A stretch of 64,000 bases of DNA, taken from positions 1 to 64,000 of the forward strand of contig CBIHLM010000016.1 in the NCBI GenBank assembly GCA_966210515.1, read 5' to 3'. This DNA is from Paradesertivirga sp966210515. Its GTDB lineage: Bacteria > Bacteroidota > Bacteroidia > Sphingobacteriales > Sphingobacteriaceae. Below the pieces are notes generated by a model. That model ran no database searches. It saw nothing but the letters and a program-made list of their open reading frames with translations, and had not been told where the DNA came from. The position numbers and the translations under genes are program-made. Positions 26,252 to 34,674 of the stretch are shown piece after piece; the first letter of the stretch is position 1; every line of letters starts with the position of its first letter.

Positions 26252-26893
26252 CTAACAAGATTCTGCTAATACTCTCATATATTCCTCTCTCGATATATAT
26301 TCTGCTCCCATACTTTCAAGATGTTCTGTGTGAAACTGGCAGTCTATCAAGGAGTAATGTTTATGCTTACAAAGCCAGATCAATGCGGTTTTCGAAGCAT
26401 TCGCCGCTGTGCTGAACATACTTTCCCCACAGAACACATTTCCGGTTTTAACCCCATACAACCCACCTACTAATTCTTTATCCCGCCAAACTTCAATTGA
26501 ATGCGCCACCCCTTCTCTATGCAAATTCAGATAGGCTTCCTGCATTTCAGAAACAATCCATGTACCGTCCTGATCCTTTCGTTCAACCGAAGCACAGGAT
26601 TTTATCACCTGTTCAAATGCCTGATTTTCTGTAACAGTATACACTTCTGATTTAAGAAATTTCCGCATGCTTTTTGAAACTTTTACCTTTTCCGGGAAAA
26701 GCACAAATCGCTCGTGTGGCGAATACCATAGGATGGGGGTTTCTTCTGAGTACCAGGGAAATATTCCTAAGCTGTATGCAAGATTTAAACGGGCTGTCGA
26801 TAAGTCGCCTCCTACAGCCAAAAGGCCGTCCTCGTCTGCAAGTTCAGGACGTGGAAACAGCAATACGTTCTTTTCAAGTTTAAAAATCACCAA
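26252..26893 (-). CDS. aat: Leucyl/phenylalanyl-tRNA--protein transferase
   Basis: A protein of about 213 aa covering the whole family: LLAVGGDLSTARLNLAYSLGIFPWY near residues 24-48, ILWYSPHERFVL, SCASVERKDQDGTWI and GGLYGVKTGNVFCGESMFS. It transfers Leu or Phe from tRNA to N-terminal Arg/Lys of proteins, feeding the ClpS/ClpAP N-end rule pathway. The start is not an ATG: TTG (26891-26893) or the next codon GTG (26888-26890). It is convergent with the SNF2 gene, 17 bp apart. Confidence 0.93.
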   Translation of the reverse strand: MVIFKLEKNVLLFPRPELADEDGLLAVGGDLSTARLNLAYSLGIFPWYSEETPILWYSPHERFVLFPEKVKVSKSMRKFLKSEVYTVTENQAFEQVIKSCASVERKDQDGTWIVSEMQEAYLNLHREGVAHSIEVWRDKELVGGLYGVKTGNVFCGESMFSTAANASKTALIWLCKHKHYSLIDCQFHTEHLESMGAEYISREEYMRVLAESC

Positions 26894-26983
26894 AAAACAT
26901 TTTACATTAAACCTTCGACTGGCAGAACAGTCCTACTATAAGTTTTTAAAGGGTTAGGGTTCTAGATTAAATTAGTATTGATT

Positions 26984-27009
26984 AAAGCGGTCAGGTTATC
27001 GACCGCTTT
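26984..27009 (+). terminator. Hairpin downstream of tonB-like gene
   Basis: A 9-bp stem AAAGCGGTC / GACCGCTTT with an 8-nt loop. The best T-run (TTTTATTT) is on the plus strand, yet the gene that ends next to it (27022) is on the minus strand; it may act in both directions. Confidence 0.6.
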
Positions 27010-27021
27010 TTTATTTGACAT

Positions 27022-27690
27022 TTAGCCGCATCTCTCAGAAAGCAATTCTGCGGACTTGCTGCTTCCCAAATCCCGGATCAAATTTAAATCTTCACAAGCA
27101 CCTTCGGTATCGCCCTGCTTAAGTTTTTGTTTAGCCTGTTTTAATAGCCGATCAAAAAAGCGTTCATCATAGCCCAGTTGCCTTTTCAGCTCCAAAACCT
27201 TAGCTTCATCAGCCGGAGAATAACTTCCTGATGATTTTTTATCGTAGAAATTTACCACAGCGCGGGTAAGATCCTGCCTCGCTTTATAGGCGGCGATGGC
27301 TTCTTGAATTTCTTCAGGGGCACGTTCATCGCACTTATATTCTTTCAATGAAAAATTGATAGGAATAACGATGGACTGTGTAGTATCAAAAGACGCGGGA
27401 ACAATCCACCGGCCTGAGGTTAGCCGAACTATTCGCAATGCTTCAGCATCTAGATCAATCCCATATCCTTTTTCAACCTTAGAACCAAAGATTCTGCCCT
27501 TCTTTGTAAGCTGAAAACTGATTTGAATAGTTCCCTGGAGACAATTCTGCTTAGCATATTCAGGATAAATAAGATTGCTGGAGATAAAGCTATTAAGGCT
27601 TTTTGCTCCGCCCTTAAACGTAGGTACCGGATCGGCTTTCGCGATGCCGAAAACCGCCAACCACATAAGCAAGGTTATCTGTAAAGCCAT
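27022..27690 (-). CDS. TonB C-terminal-domain periplasmic protein
   Basis: A 222-aa protein. A signal peptide or N-terminal anchor (residues 1-19, ending GIAKA) is followed directly by a TonB C-terminal domain (about 25-115: FISSNLIYPEYAKQNCLQGTIQISFQL...GYGIDLDAEALRIV). A charged helical tail of about 100 residues with a DTEGACEDL motif follows. It lacks the Pro-rich spacer of energy-transducing TonB, so it may not span the periplasm. It may be a TonB-like adaptor or a structural protein. Single gene with a hairpin downstream. Confidence 0.75.
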   Translation of the reverse strand: MALQITLLMWLAVFGIAKADPVPTFKGGAKSLNSFISSNLIYPEYAKQNCLQGTIQISFQLTKKGRIFGSKVEKGYGIDLDAEALRIVRLTSGRWIVPASFDTTQSIVIPINFSLKEYKCDERAPEEIQEAIAAYKARQDLTRAVVNFYDKKSSGSYSPADEAKVLELKRQLGYDERFFDRLLKQAKQKLKQGDTEGACEDLNLIRDLGSSKSAELLSERCG

Positions 27691-27767
27691 AATTCAATAT
27701 ACCAAAGCTCACGGATATTTTTAAATATAATTAGATAATTACCGCTTGCAGATGTGTTCTTTTAAAA

Positions 27768-28142
27768 TCAGTCTTCGGTATCCGGCTGCCTGGGCTCCTG
27801 ACTGATCTTATCAAATATTTTATCCATACGTTCAACGTAGGTATTGGTATCATCAAGAAAAAATTCAAGCTGAGGGACGATCCTTGCCTGATTCTTTATT
27901 TTCGCACCTAACTTATAGCGTATCTCACCCGCATGCGCTTTCACTGTATTTAAGGCAAGAGCGGTATTAGCACTATTGAAAAAGCTTAAAAAAACACGGG
28001 CAATAGCCAGGTCGGGCGTAATGCGTACCTTGGTTATAGTAACTAAAGTATTCGGCAAAAAATTCATGCCCTCCCGTTGAAATATCTCTGCCAAGTCTTT
28101 TTGAATTACCCCCGCGAATTTCTGCTGACGTTTAGATTCCAT
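27768..28142 (-). CDS. rbfA: Ribosome-binding factor A
   Basis: A 124-aa protein with the KH-like RbfA fold: RQQKFAGVIQKDLAEIF, VTITKVRITPDLAIARVFLSFF and a C-terminal VPQLEFFLDDTNTYVERMDKIF. It binds the 30S subunit and helps 16S rRNA 5' processing. It starts 18 bp after hflX ends, on the same strand, so the two probably form an operon. Confidence 0.95.
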   Translation of the reverse strand: MESKRQQKFAGVIQKDLAEIFQREGMNFLPNTLVTITKVRITPDLAIARVFLSFFNSANTALALNTVKAHAGEIRYKLGAKIKNQARIVPQLEFFLDDTNTYVERMDKIFDKISQEPRQPDTED

Positions 28143-28160
28143 ATGAAATTAAGTATATAA

Positions 28161-29363
28161 TTAGTTTTCCCCTTCTATATCAGGATACAACAAAGCGTCG
28201 TAAGGGTATCTTTCCTGGTGGATATTTTTAACTTTTGAATATAAAAGAATTCTTAGTTCATCCACATTCTCTCTGTTTTTTGCAGAAATAAAAACGGCAG
28301 GACTGTTATGCTTTCCCATCCAGCTATTTTTGAATTCATCAAGGCTTAAGCTAACACCGGTTTCAGTATCGTGCTCCGGCTTATACGCATCAATCTTGTT
28401 AAAAACCGTTATTATTTCTTTATCAACTACGCCTAAATCCTTTAAGGTTTCATTAACTGTTTTTATCTGATCTTCAAAAGTCGGATGCGAAATATCAACA
28501 ACATGAATCAAAATATCGGCTTCCCTGACTTCGTCCAGGGTCGACTTAAAACATTCGACTAAGTGGTGGGGCAATTTTCGGATAAAACCTACCGTGTCGG
28601 AAAGTAGAAAAGGCAGATTTTCAATTACAACCTTCCGAACCGTGGTATCCAAAGTTGCAAATAACTTATTCTCCGCAAACACATCCGACTTTGACAGCAT
28701 ATTCATGATGGTAGATTTACCAACGTTAGTATAACCTACTAATGCCACCCTAACTAACTGACCACGGTTTTTCCGTTGCGTTTCATTCTGCCTGTCGATT
28801 ATTTTTAACCGATCTTTTAATAACGCGATCTTATCCTGAATAATCCGTCTGTCTGTTTCGATCTGACTTTCACCCGGGCCACGCATCCCGATTCCACCTT
28901 TTTGTCTCTCTAAGTGAGTCCACAAACGTGTTAACCGTGGCAATAAATATTGTAGCTGCGCTAATTCTACCTGCGTTCTTGCCTGAGATGTTTGTGCCCT
29001 CGAAGCAAAAATATCAAGGATTAAATTGCTGCGATCAAGTATTTTAACCTGCAATTCACGTTCGATATTTCGAAGCTGAGAAGGGCTGAGTTCGTCATCA
29101 AAAACCACAATGTCAATCTCTTCAGACTTTACATATGCCGCAATTTCTTCGAGTTTTCCGGTCCCTACAAAAGTTGCTCTGTCGGCACGCTGCATTTTTT
29201 GGGTGAAGGTCTTTTCGGTAATTCCGCCCGCTGTTTCTACCAGAAATTCCAGCTCCTCCAAATACTCCCGCTCTTTTTCTTCCGTTTCATTCGGAGTTAT
29301 AATACCCACTAAAACTGCACGCTCCGGCTTAATAGCTGTATCGAAGAATTTCTGCTTACCCAT
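28161..29363 (-). CDS. hflX: Ribosome-associated GTPase HflX
   Basis: A 400-aa protein. The HflX N-domain (VGTGKLEEIAAYV, VFDDELSPSQLRNIE) is followed by the glycine-rich linker GGIGMRGPGESQIETDRR (156-173) and a GTPase domain with G1 GYTNVGKS (210-217), G3 DTVGF and G4 NKID. HflX splits stalled or heat-damaged 70S ribosomes. Full length. It appears to be co-transcribed with rbfA. Confidence 0.96.
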   Translation of the reverse strand: MGKQKFFDTAIKPERAVLVGIITPNETEEKEREYLEELEFLVETAGGITEKTFTQKMQRADRATFVGTGKLEEIAAYVKSEEIDIVVFDDELSPSQLRNIERELQVKILDRSNLILDIFASRAQTSQARTQVELAQLQYLLPRLTRLWTHLERQKGGIGMRGPGESQIETDRRIIQDKIALLKDRLKIIDRQNETQRKNRGQLVRVALVGYTNVGKSTIMNMLSKSDVFAENKLFATLDTTVRKVVIENLPFLLSDTVGFIRKLPHHLVECFKSTLDEVREADILIHVVDISHPTFEDQIKTVNETLKDLGVVDKEIITVFNKIDAYKPEHDTETGVSLSLDEFKNSWMGKHNSPAVFISAKNRENVDELRILLYSKVKNIHQERYPYDALLYPDIEGEN

Positions 29364-29433
29364 TCTTTAATTTTTTTGTTTATCCCCTAGCGGGATCTTA
29401 TAACTAACAACAAAATAATAATAGTGATTTACT

Positions 29434-30255
29434 TTATTGTTGAAGATTTTTTAGCTGTGCAACAAAATCCTTCATTGCCTTACCAGGATCCTCCTCCTTC
29501 ATAAAGTTCTCACCGATTAAAAAGCCATTAAATCCAGCTTTTTTTAATTCGTGAATTGTGTTTGGATTGCTGATCCCGCTTTCAGAAATCTTAAGAAACT
29601 GATCAGGAATCTGATTCACCAAATCATAGGAATGCTGTAGGGAAACAGAAAAATCCGCCAGATTTCTATTGTTTACACCAACGGCGTCCAAATCATCGCA
29701 AAGACTTCGTTCCAGCTCTTGCTGATTATGGACTTCCAGCAAAACACTCATTCCCAAATTCTTTGCCAAACGAGCAAACGTTTCAATAGTTTTTGGATCT
29801 AAAATAGCCGCGATTAACAATATAATATCCGCGCCAATTGCTTTAGCCTCAATGATCTGATACTCATCCAAGATAAACTCTTTGCGCAATACCGGCACAG
29901 TGTTGGCAGCTCTAGCCTGCAGCAAGTCACTGATTCTGCCGCCAAAGAACTGCGAATCGGTTAAAACCGACAACGCTGATGCTCCCGCGTCTGCATAAGC
30001 CTTTGTTACTGTTGCGGCACTAACTTTATTATTGATAATTCCCTTTGAAGGAGAAGCCCTTTTAAATTCGGCAATGATACCTGTTCTTTTTGGCGACAGC
30101 ATGAATTCCTTCATAGAATAACATTCGCGGTGAAACAACTCATCCTCCTCTAAGCGACTAATCGAAACCCGTGACCGGGCGTCGGCAATCTCCTTTAATT
30201 TATGCTTAACAATTTTATCAAGGATCGTACTCCCTGTGTTTGCTGTCATGTTCAT
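29434..30255 (-). CDS. trpC: Indole-3-glycerol phosphate synthase
   Basis: A 273-aa TIM-barrel protein with the family motifs EFKRASPSKG, LTDSQFFGG, RKEFILDEYQIIEA and GVNNRNL, plus SESGI near the end. It converts 1-(o-carboxyphenylamino)-deoxyribulose phosphate to indole-glycerol phosphate in tryptophan synthesis. The ATG at 30253-30255 directly abuts the trpG stop codon; a second ATG lies two codons in. Last gene of a trpE-trpG-trpC operon lacking trpD between G and C. Confidence 0.96.
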   Translation of the reverse strand: MNMTANTGSTILDKIVKHKLKEIADARSRVSISRLEEDELFHRECYSMKEFMLSPKRTGIIAEFKRASPSKGIINNKVSAATVTKAYADAGASALSVLTDSQFFGGRISDLLQARAANTVPVLRKEFILDEYQIIEAKAIGADIILLIAAILDPKTIETFARLAKNLGMSVLLEVHNQQELERSLCDDLDAVGVNNRNLADFSVSLQHSYDLVNQIPDQFLKISESGISNPNTIHELKKAGFNGFLIGENFMKEEDPGKAMKDFVAQLKNLQQ

Positions 30256-30831
30256 TTATTTAGCAGGGGTGTTTAACCAATTACTTATCATTTGCTTTCC
30301 ATTCTCTGTTAAAACAGATTCTGGATGGAACTGCACTCCGCGCACATCATACTTTCTATGGCGCAACCCCATGATAACTCCTTCTGTATCTTTAGCTGTT
30401 ATAATCAGATCCTCCGGCAGCCCTTCACGACTTACCGCCCAGGAGTGATATCTGCCCACATTAAATGTTCTTGGCAACTCATCAAATAAAATTTCATCCT
30501 CATCTAAAACCTGCATAGCTGTCGCCCTGCCGTGCACGGGATATGAAAGGTTGTATAAACTTCCGCCAAACACTTCGGCAATAGCCTGCACGCCCAAACA
30601 CACACCTAAAATACTCTTGGTGGGTGAATACGTTTTTATTACGTCTAATAACAAACCCGCCTCAGATGGTATTCCCGGACCGGGTGACAATAAAATCTTA
30701 TCGAACGATTCTATATCCCCCAATTCAAATTTATCATTTCTCCAAACCGTAGGTTCATATCCGCACTCATTTAATAAATGAACCAGATTAAAGGTAAAGG
30801 AATCGTAATTATCTATTACTAATATCTTCAT
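30256..30831 (-). CDS. trpG: Anthranilate/aminodeoxychorismate synthase glutamine amidotransferase subunit
   Basis: A class I glutamine amidotransferase of about 191 aa: MKILVIDNYDSFTFNL at the start, SPGPGIPSEAG, catalytic Cys in GVCLGVQAI, and GVQFHPES with the His-Glu pair. It supplies ammonia from glutamine to TrpE. The start was chosen at 30829-30831 because it gives the family N-terminus and leaves one base after the trpE stop. The protein may also serve PabB, as in other bacteria. Confidence 0.93.
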   Translation of the reverse strand: MKILVIDNYDSFTFNLVHLLNECGYEPTVWRNDKFELGDIESFDKILLSPGPGIPSEAGLLLDVIKTYSPTKSILGVCLGVQAIAEVFGGSLYNLSYPVHGRATAMQVLDEDEILFDELPRTFNVGRYHSWAVSREGLPEDLIITAKDTEGVIMGLRHRKYDVRGVQFHPESVLTENGKQMISNWLNTPAK

Positions 30832-30832
30832 T

Positions 30833-32257
30833 TTAAGCCTTTTCAAAAGTTGGTACTATTGTTTCTGCCAGTTTTATAGCCATACGCAAAGCCATAATTT
30901 TATTATTTACCTCGGCCAATTCGCTTTGCGGATTCGAATCGGCAACAATTCCCGCGCCTGCCTGATAATGTAAAACATTATTCCGGCTCATAAATGATCG
31001 AATCATTATGGCGTGATTAAAGTCGCCGTTAAAGCCCATAAAGCCAATGGCGCCACTGTAAAAACCACGCGGACCGTTTTCAAAGCGGTCAATTAAAGTC
31101 ATTGCCATATATTTTGGTGCACCGCTCAATGTTCCTGCCGGAAATGTATCGCCAACCACGTAAAAAGGATCAGTGCCTTCTTTTAATTTTCCGGTGACCT
31201 TAGATACAAGGTGGATGATATGTGAATAGTATTGAACTTCTTTAAATGCCTTCACCTCCACATTTTTGCAGTGCCTGCTCAGATCATTCCTGGCTAAGTC
31301 TACCAGCATTACATGTTCAGCGCTTTCTTTAGGGTCGTTTTCCAATTTTTCAGCTAATTCGGCATCAAGCAAATCATTTCCGGTACGTCTAAATGTCCCG
31401 GCAATAGGATAGATTGTGGCCTCGTTATTTTTGATAGTCAGCTGAGCTTCGGGAGAGGAGCCAAATAGCTTAAAATCACCATAATCAAAGTAAAACAGAT
31501 AAGGGGATGGGTTGATAGATCGCAAGGCCCTATAAACGTTGAACTCGTCGCCCTGGAACGATTGTGAGAAAGCTCTTGAAGGCACTATCTGGAAAACGTC
31601 GCCGCGATAGATGTGCTTTTTTAAATCTTCAATAACCTTTATAAAAGCTTCATCAGTAAAATTAGAACTCTCATCGCCCGAGGCCTCAAACCGATACTCA
31701 GGAAAATCCTTATTCTGAATCAAATATTGAATTCGTTCTATCCCCGATTCTTCCTTAGCATCTGCCCGGTGCTCAAAAAGGTACAACTCATTTTTAAAAT
31801 GATCTATAGCAATAACATAACGATAAACGTGGTACTGCAATAAAGGAATGTTTCGCGGACCGGAGCGATCTGTCTGCAATTTTATATCTTCATAATGCTC
31901 AATGCTTTCAAAGGTGAAATACCCAAACAATCCGTTTGAAATGAACTTAAATGTGGTTTCTTCGGTAGATGTAAAACTGCTTCTGAATTTAGTTACTTCC
32001 TCCAGCAAATCTACATTTTCGGCTAGTATAGTCTCCCTTTTTCCATTTGGGAAATAAGTAGATAAAACATTTTCATTAAGACTGATACCTGCTATCGGAT
32101 CGCAGCAGACATAGCTCATGCTATTTTCACGGCTATGATAATCCGAGCTTTCCAGAAGGATGCTATTCGGAAAAACATCCCGCATTCGCAGATAAATACT
32201 CACTGGAGTAGTTGTATCTGCAAGTAACTTTTTAAACGAAGTATGTAAAGTATGCAT
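30833..32257 (-). CDS. trpE: Anthranilate synthase component I
   Basis: A 474-aa chorismate-binding enzyme. The C-terminal catalytic part has DVFQIVPSRAFSQ, IAGTFRRTGND, LVDLARNDL, TFPAGTLSGAPK and GFYSGAIGFMGF. An N-terminal LLESSD motif, the usual site of tryptophan feedback binding, is present (about residues 33-38). It makes anthranilate from chorismate with TrpG. First gene of the operon; transcription passes through the attenuator at 32302-32429. Confidence 0.95.
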   Translation of the reverse strand: MHTLHTSFKKLLADTTTPVSIYLRMRDVFPNSILLESSDYHSRENSMSYVCCDPIAGISLNENVLSTYFPNGKRETILAENVDLLEEVTKFRSSFTSTEETTFKFISNGLFGYFTFESIEHYEDIKLQTDRSGPRNIPLLQYHVYRYVIAIDHFKNELYLFEHRADAKEESGIERIQYLIQNKDFPEYRFEASGDESSNFTDEAFIKVIEDLKKHIYRGDVFQIVPSRAFSQSFQGDEFNVYRALRSINPSPYLFYFDYGDFKLFGSSPEAQLTIKNNEATIYPIAGTFRRTGNDLLDAELAEKLENDPKESAEHVMLVDLARNDLSRHCKNVEVKAFKEVQYYSHIIHLVSKVTGKLKEGTDPFYVVGDTFPAGTLSGAPKYMAMTLIDRFENGPRGFYSGAIGFMGFNGDFNHAIMIRSFMSRNNVLHYQAGAGIVADSNPQSELAEVNNKIMALRMAIKLAETIVPTFEKA

Positions 32258-32301
32258 ATAATAAAATATAGCCTGTGATAAGGGCAGATTAGACCAAAAA
32301 A

Positions 32302-32325
32302 AACCCGACGGTTTAGCGTCGGGTT
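32302..32325 (-). terminator. trp attenuator terminator
   Basis: On the minus strand AACCCGACG pairs with CGTCGGGTT (9 bp, 6-nt loop CTAAAC), directly followed by seven or more T. It ends 44 bp before the trpE start and downstream of the Trp-rich leader ORF. Bases 32316-32324 can instead pair with 32372-32380 (8 of 9 pairs), forming an antiterminator. Confidence 0.9.
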
Positions 32326-32369
32326 GATATATAATGTCGTTTATTTATTTTCAAATACGAAACATACCT

Positions 32370-32429
32370 TCACCAGACGCGAGTTGACTCCAGCCACCAC
32401 CAAATCTTTGTATGTTTCAAAATCATCAT
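32370..32429 (-). CDS. trpL: trp operon leader peptide (attenuation)
   Basis: A 19-aa ORF reads MMILKHTKIWWWLESTRVW: three consecutive Trp codons and a fourth Trp just before the TGA stop. It lies between a good promoter and the terminator upstream of trpE. Ribosomes stalled at the Trp codons would leave 32372-32380 free to form the antiterminator; ribosomes reaching the stop codon would cover it and allow termination. This is the classical trp attenuation logic; the mechanism here is inferred from the sequence. Either of two adjacent ATGs can be the start. Confidence 0.88.
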   Translation of the reverse strand: MMILKHTKIWWWLESTRVW

Positions 32430-32434
32430 TTGAA

Positions 32435-32464
32435 CAAAAATAGAAAGAAATTCATAACTGTCAA
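32435..32464 (-). promoter_or_regulatory. Promoter of trp leader/operon
   Basis: TTG (32462-32464) and TATTTTTG (32435-32442) are separated by 19 bp, matching the Bacteroidota TTG-N19-TAnnTTTG promoter. The first leader ATG lies only 5 bases beyond the -7 element. Confidence 0.8.
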
Positions 32465-32481
32465 TAGTTTTATCAATTATC

Positions 32482-32922
32482 TTATCTACCGATCAACGGT
32501 CTTCCGCTTAAAACAATAGCAACGACGATAATTATAAATGCCAGACTATAAAAAATCGCTACGGTTTTGTGCTTTGCAACGTCGCTCAAAAGCTTTTTAG
32601 ATTTAGAATAACCTACAGTAATTAACACGACTGCAATAAGCATCATCAAAATATGTTCAACCGTCCAGTAACGTAAAGTAGCATCTTTCATCGCAGTGCC
32701 CATGTCGCCTGTTTTTACATACGGACTAACAAAATATAAGATAAGACCTATTACAAACTGAATATGGGTGCTTATCAAAGTAAAAAGGTTTACCCGTTTA
32801 TTACCTGCGGTAAACGTTTTATTGCCAAACCATCCTGTTAAACTAAGAATGACAGCTACGATAAGCAGTAACATTACCACATACCTTAAACCCGAGTGTG
32901 CTTCTAATAAAAATGAATACAT
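32482..32922 (-). CDS. Four-helix membrane protein (cytochrome b-like)
   Basis: A 146-aa protein from the ATG at 32920-32922; a longer TTG start is possible but adds only polar residues. Four membrane helices, with His at H9 (LEAHSGLRY), H53 and H90 inside or at the ends of helices. Similar Bacteroidota proteins are often labelled 'cytochrome B', and paired helix His residues would suit haem, but haem binding is not proven. Single gene upstream of the trp promoter. Confidence 0.65.
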   Translation of the reverse strand: MYSFLLEAHSGLRYVVMLLLIVAVILSLTGWFGNKTFTAGNKRVNLFTLISTHIQFVIGLILYFVSPYVKTGDMGTAMKDATLRYWTVEHILMMLIAVVLITVGYSKSKKLLSDVAKHKTVAIFYSLAFIIIVVAIVLSGRPLIGR

Positions 32923-33060
32923 TGTTTGATTTTTTTCCAAAGTAACAAAAAATGCATCATTAACAGAAAAGTGGCTAAGATAGACTTTAACAAAACCTTT
33001 ATACTAAAGTAATTCCCTGTTAAAAGCCGTCAGCTAAATTTGGAGAAAGATTTATTTATC

Positions 33061-33267
33061 ATGCAGCAGATACAACAATATAATAACCTCGATGATGTAC
33101 TTGGCTATTTTCTAACAATACTTCCTGAAGCTAAGTCCGACCGAATAGCTTCGATTAGTAAATATGCTCGTATAAATAACAAAAAAATAAAACTTCGGGC
33201 GATTAAACGCAAGAATGCCTTAGGATTTACCTGGAATTTGGAAATTGCCGTTGATATCTTTATTTGA
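33061..33267 (+). CDS. Hypothetical small protein, 68 aa
   Basis: An ORF from ATG 33061 (an upstream TTG at 33040 is less likely) encoding an N-terminal helical acidic segment (QYNNLDDVLGYFLTILPEA) and a strongly basic middle (INNKKIKLRAIKRKN). No membrane segment. It precedes the receiver gene by 73 bp in the same direction and could be co-transcribed. No family recognised; it may not be translated. Confidence 0.4.
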   Translation: MQQIQQYNNLDDVLGYFLTILPEAKSDRIASISKYARINNKKIKLRAIKRKNALGFTWNLEIAVDIFI

Positions 33268-33340
33268 TCTCAACATTTTTACATTTTCCGAAACAAGTCT
33301 ATCTCCATTTTGTAATTATTATCAATTAACGCTTTACAAA

Positions 33341-33718
33341 ATGGATAGAAGGGTAATCATAGTAGAAGACGAGGATAACGTCCGGGAAACATTAGAACTA
33401 CTTTTAACAAATGCAGGCTTTAAAGTTCAAAGCTCGGCAACAGGTGCAAATATATTTAATACTATTCACGATTTTAATCCTGATATAATTCTTCTGGATG
33501 TTATTTTGGATAATTTAGATGGCAGAGATATTTGCAGATCAATCAAGGATGACCCCACAACTCGCCATATTCCTGTAATCATGCTTTCGGGTGTTCCTGA
33601 TGTTTACAATGCCATTCTCGACGTGGGTGCAAATGATGTTGTAGCGAAACCATTTGATGAGATGACTCTTTTAAACAGAATTGAAAGACAGCTTTCAAAT
33701 TCAAATGTTCAATTTTAA
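33341..33718 (+). CDS. Single-domain response regulator
   Basis: A 125-aa receiver domain starting MDRRVIIVEDED. Key residues D10/D12, phospho-acceptor D53, S83 and K103 are all present. The start was set at 33341 because the upstream extension has no homology to receivers. No output domain and no adjacent kinase. Its residue numbering matches the receiver at 61-423, suggesting paralogy. Confidence 0.9.
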   Translation: MDRRVIIVEDEDNVRETLELLLTNAGFKVQSSATGANIFNTIHDFNPDIILLDVILDNLDGRDICRSIKDDPTTRHIPVIMLSGVPDVYNAILDVGANDVVAKPFDEMTLLNRIERQLSNSNVQF

Positions 33719-33841
33719 TTCCATAAACATAAACTTTCTCAGACACTACACTCCCCTTGATACTAAGCAGAAAAATAACCAGTTTATAAAGATCGGATTT
33801 CAAATCAATCTCGTACATTAATAATACTAATTGTACCCATC

Positions 33842-34477
33842 ATGAAATTGAGATCAATATTCTATATCCTTTTTAGTGCATCTTTTCTTTTCTCCTGTAA
33901 TCTTGCAGGTCAGCACAAAACTGATGCAGTAAAAACAGCCGCCCCCCCCGGAAAGGCAATTGCAGTTTTCGCCGAAGGGTGTTTTTGGTGTTCCGAACAT
34001 ATTTTTGAAGAAATTGCCGGTGTCGATTCAGCTGTGTCTGGCTATACCGGCGGACATTTAAAAAACCCAACATACGAACAGGTATGTGCAGAAACAACCG
34101 GGCACGCGGAAGCGATTATGGTATACTACAATCCGAAAGTTATTTCATATTCGGATTTATTGGACGCGTTTTTCACCTCACACGATCCTACTACCTTAAA
34201 TCGCCAGGGACCAGATATTGGAACATCTTATCGTTCTGCCATATTTTATAACACACCTGCCGAGGAAGAACTGGTTAGAAAAGCCATTATGAAATGGACT
34301 CCCGCATTCAAAAAACCTATAGTAACCGAGGTGGCCCGGCTAAAAACATTTTACCGGGCAGAAGAATATCATCAGAACTATGCAGCTTCCAATCCAGGAA
34401 ATTCATACATAAGAGGGGTATCAATGCCGAGATTCGAGGCGTTTAAGCGGGAATGCAAATTAAAGCTGAAAGAATAA
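33842..34477 (+). CDS. msrA: Peptide methionine-S-sulfoxide reductase, lipoprotein
   Basis: A 211-aa protein with a lipoprotein signal (lipobox LFSC, Cys19), so it should sit in a periplasm-facing membrane. The MsrA core has the catalytic GCFWCSEHIFEE (first Cys nucleophile), SGYTGG, DPTTLNRQGPDIGTSYRS and YHQNY. It repairs methionine sulfoxide in exported proteins. Single gene. Confidence 0.95.
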   Translation: MKLRSIFYILFSASFLFSCNLAGQHKTDAVKTAAPPGKAIAVFAEGCFWCSEHIFEEIAGVDSAVSGYTGGHLKNPTYEQVCAETTGHAEAIMVYYNPKVISYSDLLDAFFTSHDPTTLNRQGPDIGTSYRSAIFYNTPAEEELVRKAIMKWTPAFKKPIVTEVARLKTFYRAEEYHQNYAASNPGNSYIRGVSMPRFEAFKRECKLKLKE

Positions 34478-34571
34478 TGAAAGATACATGAGCTTTCCGC
34501 TTTCAAACGAAATGAACTTATATTCAGATAAATCTTCATCATCTTTTAAAAAGACAAAAGCTATGAAAATA

Positions 34572-34613
34572 GTCAGGCTCTCAAATCTGAACTCTCACAT
34601 CTCAAATATAATC
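34572..34613. repeat. Degenerate 7-bp tandem repeat
   Basis: Consecutive in-phase heptamers GTCAGGC, TCTCAAA, TCTGAAC, TCTCACA, TCTCAAA. Read on the minus strand the unit is TNTGAGA, the same as at 45729-45758. Intergenic, non-coding. Confidence 0.55.
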
Positions 34614-34674
34614 TGATGAAAATAAACACTCATGGTTTTACCCATTGGGCTATAATATATATCTTGTACCCTTA

